From assembly GCA_019155185.1 (NCBI GenBank), contig CM032811.1, forward strand, positions 4,307,806 to 4,371,805: DNA of 64,000 nt, written 5' to 3'. The notes beneath the pieces are model-generated. The model saw only the letters and a list, made by a program, of their open reading frames with translations, did no database searches and was not told where the DNA came from. Numbering within the stretch: the stretch's first letter is position 1; every line of letters begins with the position of its first letter. The position numbers and the translations under genes are program-made. Shown piece after piece: positions 55,690-64,000 of this stretch. This stretch comes from Beaufortia kweichowensis (taxonomy: Eukaryota; Chordata; Actinopteri; Cypriniformes; Gastromyzontidae).

Positions 55690-57020
55690 AGGGGTGGGTT
55701 TCCTAAAAGCATCGTTAGCAGACTACGATCGCAAGTTCCATCGTACCAGCATAGTTGAACGTTTTAAGTGTTTCCCAAAACCATCCTTCAAACGAGCATT
55801 TGCAAACAGCCCCGCAAAGTTACGTGGTTTGAACTACAGCTCTTGAGTTTCTTGTTAATATAACATGTAGACATAGATCATACTCTTAAGCAAAAGATTT
55901 GTGCGTTCTATATCCATCATTCTAAACACACGTTAAAAGTTTTATTTACGTTTTACGTCTTTTAATTTGTCAACAAATTTAAAGCGCTGTATTTTGCAGT
56001 GCGCAAGTGCTTAGATGTATGTGCTTTATGACCCTGGGGAATCCCTTGGCGAAGTGAAGGAAGAGAAAACTAAACACAACAGAGAACAAAAACAGGATCA
56101 CAAAATACATTGTACGTTATTTAGATGAAAAATCTGACATTAATTCGATCTGAATTTATTACTTAGTACTGTGTGATGGGTAAGCAGTGAGCAATGTTGT
56201 GTTCGGTTTAACGATAACCTCTTTAGCTGCTGTTAAATGTTATGATATTGTGTATTAAACTTTTTTTCTGTATCAGATTTGAGCCAAAGAGATTTTAACT
56301 GCAACATTCATATGAATAACATTTGCTGATTAGCTAAATTCACACTGTAAAGGACTACAGAAAACATCCTGATTGACGAATGCTGCTCTGTTGTGTCAAA
56401 AACCGATGGTTTAAATGAATTAATCACTGTAATCTACAGAATACATAAAAGACTGAATCCTTTGTGGATTCCTTATAGTAACAGTAAAGTTCATTAGTGA
56501 TCTTATTTCAGTTTATAATATGAAAGAGTTCAAACAAACCTCCACTAGACTGTTGGATTTTTAGACATTTTAAGGACTTGATACAAGGATTTGTGACTCA
56601 TGCTTGTCAAATAGTGATTTGTCTTATTTTTCTTGGTTAATAATTGGAAATCTACATGCAATGCTTTATGAGAATCCATCTCTTTTTAATAGCAAAACCA
56701 AATGGTAAAGGTACTAAATACATGGCCATCAGAATGTGATAAATATGAAAAAAAAATGATTTACAACTGTAGACCTTGTATTTTATATATACTGAAATAT
56801 TATTTAATAACTGTCACAAGGAGTTTACATTCATGCTTGTCAAACAGTGATTTGCCTGATTTGTCTTTGTTAATAATTGCGACAACGTGTCTAATTATTA
56901 ACTATACTGCTTTATTCTATACAAATTTGATGCACATTTGCCTTGGACATGACAAGACGTAGCTCACTGCTTACCCATCACACAGTACTATGCATCGTTG
57001 GAAAACGTTTTTCCCAAAAG
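55690..57020. mobile_element. Composite DNA element, unassigned family
   Basis: The left part has 'gtgggtttcctaaaagcatcg' type sequence and 'gtttcccaaaaccatcc', typical of cyprinid DNA-element termini. Near the right end 'catcgttggaaaacg' and 'cccaaaagca' occur. Inside, 56164-56192 and 56962-56990 are a perfect 29-bp inverted repeat. Between them 'atgcttgtcaaatagtgattt' and 'atgcttgtcaaacagtgattt' type segments (about 56,600 and 56,834) form a direct repeat. No transposase frame is visible. Outer boundaries are approximate. Confidence 0.5.
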
Positions 57021-57033
57021 CACAGTAACTTAA

Positions 57034-57420
57034 TTGCACATCCTTTGTTCGAACCACGTTGGTTTAATAACAGGTGGCCGACTGGTGGTACCCTCACAGA
57101 AGGGCACTAAATCTCTCTCTTGTTCCTTCTCCTTCTCTGTCTCCGGCTTATGGAATAATCTCCCTAATGCCAAATCCCTCACCTCCTTTAAGAAACAACT
57201 AAAAACACACCTCTTCCACGAACACCTGACATCATAATACAAAAAAAACCTCTCTTCTTTCCTCTACAGGTACTTATCTAGCACTGCAAAACATTGTAAA
57301 CTTAGCAAGGCACTTCTTAGTACTATTGTTGCCGCTTCTGATGTATCGCTTCATTGTCTCCTACTATTGTAAGTCGCTTTGGATAAAAGCGTCAGCTAAA
57401 TGTAAATGTAAATGTAAACA
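57034..57420 (+). mobile_element. 5'-truncated L2-like LINE, 3' end
   Basis: A 67-codon frame (57034-57237) ends in GLWNNLPNAKSLTSFKKQLK followed by THLFHEHL, the C-terminal signature of fish LINE reverse-transcriptase ORFs. The 3' UTR contains 'aagtcgctttggataaaagc' 'gtc', the conserved tail shared by fish L2 elements and their SINEs. It ends in TAAATG units (57397-57418). Only the 3' end is present. Confidence 0.82.
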
Positions 57421-58436
57421 TTGACACTAACTTTCCATCGTGTTGCTTGATATATCCAGTACATATGACATGACTTCAGTGAAAATGTACATGTATAAAT
57501 GGGATACTGTGTTTCACACTGACATTTTAGTTTAAAGTTTGATTTACCTGCACAGTGTAAAGCTCCACTTTATCAGAAAAATCAAGTGATGAACTGTGTG
57601 ATGCACCTGCTTATCAGCAGTGCACATGTAAGCGTGAGTTTCTGAGAAAAACAGAACAACACAACTGTGTTTCAACATGATTCATTCTGTGCAAACATCC
57701 TTCAACAATAAATGAATGATGCACGACTAAATTATGTTTAAATGAGAAATCATGTAAACAATTATGTAGAAAATATGAACAGCATATTGTTGCAAGTTCA
57801 ACAACCTCCTTTATCAGTGTGTAGTTTTTTTAGGTGTTCATTTGTTCTGACATTTGCTCAAGAAAAGTATGAATATAAGTGTAATTATAACACTTATCTA
57901 AATAATTCTGACTTGTTAAAGCACATCCAGTGAAATCAGTTTGAAAGGATTTTATTCAATCCAGGCAACGATTTTATAAAGGGCTAAATATTGCTGGTAG
58001 AGTAAAATAATTGTGACTGCTTCACGTTTATTCCAAACTGTACAGCACTGGCATGTCATATGTACTGTAAAGCCAGGGAAAACCCCACGTTTATAAAAAA
58101 ACGGACGAATTTTTAAGAATTAAGCAAAACTGTAAACTCAAAGGACAATGTCTGTGGCAATTCTGGGTCTTATATTACCAGTTTAACATCACAAGCAGCG
58201 AATTCGAACATAGTTAAAACAACAGATGTACTTGAAAGTTAAAACTTTGTCAGTAGCAACATGCATGTGTTGACTAGGACTTAATACGTGACTTGAGTGA
58301 TGAAATGCATTTTTTAATTACTTTCTTCCATGGAAAACTGATGCAACCTGTTGGACTGTTTTGTATTGATATGAGGAACATTGATAAGGTAGTTGAGAGA
58401 TGGCCCTGGTTAGCTGGAAAAACAGTCTAGTGGAGG

Positions 58437-58444
58437 TTTATAAG
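58437..58444 (+). promoter_or_regulatory. TATA box, crystallin copy 1
   Basis: TTTATAAG in 'ggaggtttataaggccgc', about 100 bp before the ATG, so transcription probably starts near 58,470. Just downstream, copy 1 reads 'ctctcatgatc' where copies 2 and 3 read 'ctctgcgcatc'. Confidence 0.75.
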
Positions 58445-58541
58445 GCCGCTCTCATGATCAAATGACAGTAACTGTTTCCAGCAGAACCACAGGAAGCTGC
58501 TTCAGAAACACTTGCATTCTTTAACCTCTCATCTCTGCAAA

Positions 58542-59060
58542 ATGAGCAAGATCATTGTTTATACCAAAGGGGACTTTGAAGGCAGATCAGCTGAATTCAA
58601 GAACGATGTCCATGACTTAGAAGAAAAAGGTTTCAATAACGTCATCTCATCTCTTAAAGTCATTGGCGCACCATGGGTGGCATATTATGAGAAGAATTTT
58701 GCTGGAAAGCAACATCTGTTTGAGGAAGGAGAGTATGCTATCATTGAGGACATAGGAAAGTTTTCTTCCCTCAAGATGATCACCGATGACCTGGACAACC
58801 CTGAAATCCAGCTGTTTCAGCATGTCAACTATCAAGGAAGGAGAGTGACCCTACGAAAAGAAGCAAATCTTCCTGAGATCGATTTCAATGACATCGCTTC
58901 TTCTCACAAAGTGAAAGGTGGTGTCTGGGTGCTCTACGAGAACATCAATCGACAGGGTTCCCAGCTTGTTACCTTTCCTGGTGATGAGGTTCCCAGCTAT
59001 GTGCCGCTCTCCTTTAACGACAAGACCAGCTGTGTGCGTCCCTTGCTGCGTAAACCATAA
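58542..59060 (+). CDS. Beta/gamma-crystallin domain protein, EDSP-like, copy 1
   Basis: Intronless, 172 residues. The ATG at 58542 (caaaATGa) is chosen because upstream codons in this frame lack an ATG and the family begins MSKI. Two beta/gamma-crystallin domains contain four Greek-key motifs: YTKGDFEG (7-14), YYEKNFAG (48-55), FQHVNYQG (92-99) and YENINRQG (132-139). NNVISS (32-37), NDIASS (116-121) and NDKTSC (159-164) fit the N/D-N/D-x-x-S/T-S calcium-binding pattern, which lens crystallins have mostly lost. Intronless structure and sequence style suggest relatives of amphibian epidermis differentiation-specific protein rather than lens gamma-crystallins, which have introns. It lacks the longer C-terminal region of typical EDSP, and no signal peptide is seen. 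Expression in epidermis is inference from the family. Poly(A) signals are at 59431 and 59463. Confidence 0.92.
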   Translation: MSKIIVYTKGDFEGRSAEFKNDVHDLEEKGFNNVISSLKVIGAPWVAYYEKNFAGKQHLFEEGEYAIIEDIGKFSSLKMITDDLDNPEIQLFQHVNYQGRRVTLRKEANLPEIDFNDIASSHKVKGGVWVLYENINRQGSQLVTFPGDEVPSYVPLSFNDKTSCVRPLLRKP

Positions 59061-59430
59061 ACAGCATCATTTAAAGTGCACTTTTTGCAGCTGAATATGA
59101 ACTGAAACTCTTTTGGAAAGAACGAGGCAGGTGGTGGGAAAGATTGATCTTCACAAGAAACAAGGACTGTGAAAGCTACGCTGTAATACGTCTAAAGAAA
59201 CTTCATGCAATCAGACTAAATCATATCATTTAATAATATCTGTGTTAAGACATACTAGTAATTTGGCTTTTCATCTATAGCGAACCGTGTCAGTGTCCTG
59301 CAGTAAAATACAGCTTTGAAATTGTTACGTATCTACTGCAGATCCTCTTGTATTTGAATGCATTTCCCCTGTTGGACTAGAGTAAAATAATGAAAGAGTT
59401 TCTGGATTTATATTATGCTGTGAAAGAGAC

Positions 59431-59468
59431 AATAAATGCTGTTTTAGTCTCTCAACTGAGAAAATAAA
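59431..59468 (+). terminator. Poly(A) signals, crystallin copy 1
   Basis: Two AATAAA hexamers at 59431-59436 and 59463-59468, about 370-410 bases past the stop. The same pair is conserved in copy 2. Confidence 0.7.
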
Positions 59469-61055
59469 GACTCATCTTAAATATTTCTTGAATTCTTCTA
59501 ATATTTTTCTTTCACTCTCACATTTATTAAACATCACATATGGCAAAATATACTTTTTAACCTAACCTTGTGAAGAGACGGATACTGTCTAGACTGGGCC
59601 AGTGTTTCATGGGAAGAACCCAAACCTACATCAAATAAATTTTCATCATTTACAATAAAACTTACATTTTCACTGACTTTACTATAATGTATTCATGCCC
59701 AATTAGACAAGATATAGTTTTCAACTCTTCTGTATTATGAACTGATGTAAAATCACTACTGAACGTTACTGTCACTATAAATAATCCAGAATGGATTCAG
59801 TCTTCTGTGTATTTTGTAGCTTACTGTAAAAAAATCATATAAACCATCAGTTTTGGACACAACAATGCAGCATTTGGTATTGTGAATTCAGCTGATCAGC
59901 AAATGTCATTTTCACAAAAGGCTGACATTCATCTAGATATATACTGTAGACACATACATATTCCATTAAAGCCGGTGCTTTTAGGTTGTATTGACAAATT
60001 AATATTTTGTGAAATTTTTGGCAGACTCTCCCAAACATGCACAAAATCTTCAAAAGCTACATGACATATTCTATTCTGGTTTCTGAAATTGACTTCAGTG
60101 AAAATGTACATGTATAAATGGGATACTGTGTTTCACACTGACATTTTAGTTTAAAGTTTGATTTACCTGCACAGTGTAAAGCTCCACTTTATCAGAAAAA
60201 ATCAAGTGATGAACTGTGTGATGCACCTGCTTATCAGCAGTGCACATGTAAGCGTGAGTTTCTGAAGAAAACAGAACAACACAACTGTGTTTCAACATGA
60301 TTCATTCTGTGCAAACATCCTTCAACAATAAATGAATGATGCACGACTAAATTATGTTTAAATGAGAAATCATGTAAACAATTATGTAGAAAATATGAAC
60401 AGCATATTGTTGCAAGTTCAACAACCTCCTTTATCAGTGTGTAGTTTTTAGGTGTTCATTTGTTCTGACATTTGCTCTAGAAAAGTATGAATATAAGTGT
60501 AATTATAACACTTATCTAAATAATTCTGACTTGTTAAAGCACATCCAGTGAAATCAGTTTGAAAGGATTTTATTCAATCCAGGCAACGATTTTATAAAGG
60601 GCTAAATATTGCTGGTAGAGTAAAATAATTGTGACTGCATCACGTTTATTCCAAACTGTACAGCACTGGCATGTCATATGTACTGTAAAGCCAGGGAAAA
60701 CCCCACGTTTATAAAAAAAACGGACGAATTTTTAAGAATTAAGCAAAACTGTAAACTCAAAGGACAATGTCTGTGGCAATTCTGGGTCTTATATTACCAG
60801 TTTAACATCACAAGCAGCGAATTCGAACATAGTTAAAACAACAGATGTACTTGAAAGTTAAAACTTTGTCAGTAGCAACATGCATGTGTTGACTAGGACT
60901 TAATACGTGACTTGAGTGATGAAATGCATTTTTTAATTACTTTCTTCCATGGAAAACTGATGCAACCTGTTGGACTGTTTTGTATTGATATGAGGAACAT
61001 TGATAAGGTAGTTGAGAGATGGCCCTGGTTAGCTGGAAAAACAGTCTAGTGGAGG

Positions 61056-61063
61056 TTTATAAG
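61056..61063 (+). promoter_or_regulatory. TATA box, crystallin copy 2
   Basis: TTTATAAG at the same distance from the ATG as in copy 1. The copy 3 equivalent is at 63675-63682. Confidence 0.75.
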
Positions 61064-61160
61064 GCCGCTCTGCGCATCAAATGACAGTAACTGTTTCCAG
61101 CAGAACCACAGGAAGCTGCTTCAGAAACACTTGCATTCTTTAACCTCTCATCTCTGCAAA

Positions 61161-61679
61161 ATGAGCAAGATCATTGTTTATACCAAAGGGGACTTTGAAG
61201 GCAGATCAGCTGAATTCAAGAACGATGTCCATGACTTAGAAGAAAAAGGTTTCAATAACGTCATCTCATCTCTTAAAGTCATTGGCGCACCATGGGTGGC
61301 ATATTATGAGAAGAATTTTGCTGGAAAGCAACATCTGTTTGAGGAAGGAGAGTATGCTATCATTGAGGACATAGGAAAGTTTTCTTCCCTCAAGATGATC
61401 ACCGATGACCTGGACAACCCTGAAATCCAGCTGTTTCAGCATGTCAACTATCAAGGAAGGAGAGTGACCCTACGAAAAGAAGCAAATCTTCCTGAGATCG
61501 ATTTCAATGACATCGCTTCTTCCCACAAAGTGAAAGGTGGTGTCTGGGTGCTCTACGAGAACATCAATCGACAGGGTTCCCAGCTTGTTACCTTTCCTGG
61601 TGATGAGGTTCCCAGCTATGTGGCGCTCTCCTTTAACGACAAGACCAGCTGTGTGCGTCCCTTGCTGCGTAAACCATAA
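61161..61679 (+). CDS. Beta/gamma-crystallin domain protein, EDSP-like, copy 2
   Basis: 172 residues, identical to copy 1 except residue 155, where Pro (ccg) is replaced by Ala (gcg), just before the last Greek-key calcium motif. One synonymous change (tct/tcc, Ser) was also noticed at about residue 121. All motifs listed for copy 1 are intact. It has its own TATA box and two poly(A) hexamers (62050-62055 and 62082-62087), so it is likely a complete, independently transcribed gene. Near-identity extends through the non-coding flanks, pointing to very recent duplication or gene conversion. Confidence 0.92.
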   Translation: MSKIIVYTKGDFEGRSAEFKNDVHDLEEKGFNNVISSLKVIGAPWVAYYEKNFAGKQHLFEEGEYAIIEDIGKFSSLKMITDDLDNPEIQLFQHVNYQGRRVTLRKEANLPEIDFNDIASSHKVKGGVWVLYENINRQGSQLVTFPGDEVPSYVALSFNDKTSCVRPLLRKP

Positions 61680-62049
61680 ACAGCATCATTTAAAGTGCAC
61701 TTTTTGCAGCTGAATATGAACTGAAACTCTTTTGGAAAGAACGAGGCAGGTGGTGGGAAAGATTGATCTTCACAAGAAACAAGGACTGTGAAAGCTACGC
61801 TGTAATACGTCTAAAGAAACTTCATGCAATCAGACTAAATCATATCATTTAATAATATCTGTGTTAAGACATACTAGTAATTTGGCTTTTCATCTATAGC
61901 GAACAGTGTCAGTGTCCTGCAGTAAAATACAGCTTTGAAATTGTTACGTATCTACTGCAGATCCTCTTGTATTTGAATGCATTTCCCCTGTTGGACTAGA
62001 GTAAAATAATGAAAGAGTTTCTGGATTTATATTATGCTGTGAAAGAGAC

Positions 62050-62087
62050 AATAAATGCTGTTTTAGTCTCTCAACTGAGAAAATAAA
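62050..62087 (+). terminator. Poly(A) signals, crystallin copy 2
   Basis: AATAAA at 62050-62055 and 62082-62087, matching copy 1. Confidence 0.7.
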
Positions 62088-63779
62088 GACTCATCTTAAA
62101 TATTTCTTGAATTCTTCTAATATTTTTCTTTCACTCTCACATTTATTAAACATCACATATGGCAAAATATACTTTTAACCTAACCTTGTGAAGAGACGGA
62201 TACTGTCTAGACTGGGCCAGTGTTTCATGGGAAGAACCCAAACCTACATCAAATAAATTTTCATCATTTACAATAAAACTTACATTTTCACTGACTTTAC
62301 TATAATGTATTCATGCCCAATTAGACAAGATATAGTTTTCAACTCTTCTGTATTATGAACTGATGTAAAATCACTACTGAACGTTACTGTCACTATAAAT
62401 AATCCAGAATGGATTCAGTCTTCTGTGTATTTTGTAGCTTACTGTAAAAAAAATCATATAAACCATCAGTTTTGGACACAACAATGCAGCATTTGGTATT
62501 GTGAATTCAGCTGATCAGCAAATGTCATTTTCACAAAAGGCTGACATTCATCTAGATATATACTGTAGACACATACATATTCCATTAAAGCCGGTGCTTT
62601 TAGGTTGTATTGACAAATTAATATTTTGTGAAATTTTTGGCAGACTCTCCCAAACATGCACAAAATCTTCAAAAGCTACATGACATGTTCTATTCTGGTT
62701 TCTGAAATTGACTTCAGTGAAAATGTACATGTATAAATGGGATACTGTGTTTCACACTGACATTTTAGTTTAAAGTTTGATTTACCTGCACAGTGTAAAG
62801 CTCCACTTTATCAGAAAAATCAAGTGATGAACTGTGTGATGCACCTGCTTATCAGCAGTGCACATGTAAGCGTGAGTTTCTGAGGAAAACAGAACAACAC
62901 AACTGTGTTTCAACATGATTCATTCTGTGCAAACATCCTTCAACAATAAATGAATGATGCACGACTAAGTTATGTTTAAATGAGAAATCATGTAAACAAT
63001 TATGTAGAAAATATGAACAGCATATTGTTGCAAGTTCAACAACCTCCTTTATCAGTGTGTAGTTTTTTTAGGTGTTCATTTGTTCTGACATTTGCTCTAG
63101 AAAAGTATGAATATAAGTGTAATTATAACACTTATCTAAATAATTCTGACTTGTTAAAGCACATCCAGTGAAATCAGTTTGAAAGGATTTTATTCAATCC
63201 AGGCAACGATTTTATAAAGGGCTAAATATTGCTGGTAGAGTAAAATAATTGTGACTGCTTCATGTTTATTCCAAACTGTACAGCACTGGCATGTCATATG
63301 TACTGTAAAGCCAGGGAAAACCCCACGTTTATAAAAAAACGGACGAATTTTTAAGAATTAAGCAAAACTGTAAACTCAAAGGACAATGTCTGTGGCAATT
63401 CTGGGTCTTATATTACCAGTTTAACATCACAAGCAGCGAATTCGAACATAGTTAAAACAACAGATGTACTTGAAAGTTAAAACTTTGTCAGTAGCAACAT
63501 GCATGTGTTGACTAGGACTTAATACGTGACTTGAGTGATGAAATGCATTTTTTAATTACTTTCTTCCATGGAAAACTGATGCAACCTGTTGGACTGTTTT
63601 GTATTGATATGAGGAACATTGATATGGTAGTTGAGAGATGGCCCTGGTTAGCTGGAAAAACAGTCTAGTGGAGGTTTATAAGGCCGCTCTGCGCATCAAA
63701 TGACAGTAACTGTTTCCAGCAGAACCACAGGAAGCTGCTTCAGAAACACTTGCATTCTTTAACCTCTCATCTCTGCAAA

Positions 63780-64000
63780 ATGAGCAAGATCATTGTTTAT
63801 ACCAAAGGGACTTTGAAGGCAGATCAGCTGAATTCAAGAACGATGTCCATGACTTAGAAGAAAAAGGTTTCAATAACGTCATCTCATCTCTTAAAGTCAT
63901 TGGCGCACCATGGGTGGCATATTATGAGAAGAATTTTGCTGGAAAGCAACATCTGTTTGAGGAAGGAGAGTATGCTATCATTGAGGACATAGGAAAGTTT
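63780..64000 (+). pseudogene. Beta/gamma-crystallin copy 3, frameshifted and cut by window end
   Basis: The ATG at 63780 starts the same reading frame. At 63807-63809 the run is GGG where copies 1 and 2 have GGGG. The 1-base loss at codon 10 leads to a TAG at 63855-63857 after about 25 codons. Apart from that deletion, the visible part matches the other copies. Either the copy is a fresh pseudogene or the missing G is an assembly or homopolymer error. The promoter, including TATA at 63675-63682, is intact. Confidence 0.88.

Larger units (their letters stand above)
57474..64000 (+). repeat. Tandem array of 2.62-kb crystallin units
   Basis: The string 'gacttcagtgaaaatgtaca' starts each unit at about 57,474, 60,091 and 62,711, giving periods of about 2,617 and 2,620 bp. 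Units are nearly identical in promoter, coding and 3' sequence, with only scattered single-base and short A-run differences. The third unit is cut by the window end, so the array probably continues. Confidence 0.95.

Noticed and set aside
58512..58541. Upstream extension of the crystallin reading frame (ten codons)
   Set aside because: The extension begins at TTG, not ATG; the first ATG with good context is at 58542 and matches the family start.
59847..60111. Short open frames in the crystallin inter-gene spacer, repeated at 62,466-62,730
   Set aside because: They recur only because the whole unit is duplicated; they are short, overlap on both strands and have no known motif.

Overview
The window reads as nuclear DNA from a teleost fish, most likely a cyprinid. 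It is AT-rich and carries vertebrate intron/exon genes with GT-AG splice sites. It also holds cyprinid-style foldback elements, a tRNA island and long AG/CA microsatellites. The species cannot be named from the sequence alone.

Layout. Positions 1-17,000 and 21,300-31,600 are gene-poor. I found no supportable protein gene there, only dispersed repeats (Angel-like foldback elements, a hAT-type MITE with a clean 8-bp target duplication, other inverted-repeat elements), microsatellites and a few GC-richer islands. Positions 17,155-21,000 hold a tRNA island. Its best copies are Thr-AGT, Thr-CGT and an intron-bearing Tyr-GTA; the other Thr and Arg-TCT copies carry lesions, and there are older tRNA-Thr remains and a tRNA-Glu fragment. 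Part of the island is a segmental duplication.

The gene-rich half begins with a RhoU-type atypical Rho GTPase (minus strand, three coding exons, 35,329-31,670). Next is reticulon-2 (minus strand, 49,018-38,802). It has ten coding exons for a 446-residue long form, plus an internal alternative first exon giving a 203-residue short form. Divergent from it, 1.9 kb away, is the PPM-family phosphatase ppm1n (plus strand, 50,946-54,346, six coding exons). The head-to-head rtn2/ppm1n pair matches the human RTN2-PPM1N arrangement and supports both names. I assembled these exon chains by hand; every junction keeps frame and restores the family sequence.

The right end (57,474-64,000) is a tandem array of about 2.62-kb units. 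Each carries one intronless two-domain beta/gamma-crystallin gene resembling epidermis differentiation-specific proteins. Copies 1 and 2 are intact and differ by one residue. Copy 3 has a 1-bp deletion early in the reading frame and runs off the window. A diverged relic of the same promoter region lies at about 55,290-55,680, followed by a DNA element and a truncated L2-like LINE.

The genes do not form one pathway. rtn2 (ER shaping), ppm1n (Ser/Thr phosphatase) and rhou (cytoskeletal GTPase) are linked by position only. The most unusual content is the very young crystallin array and the decaying tRNA island.
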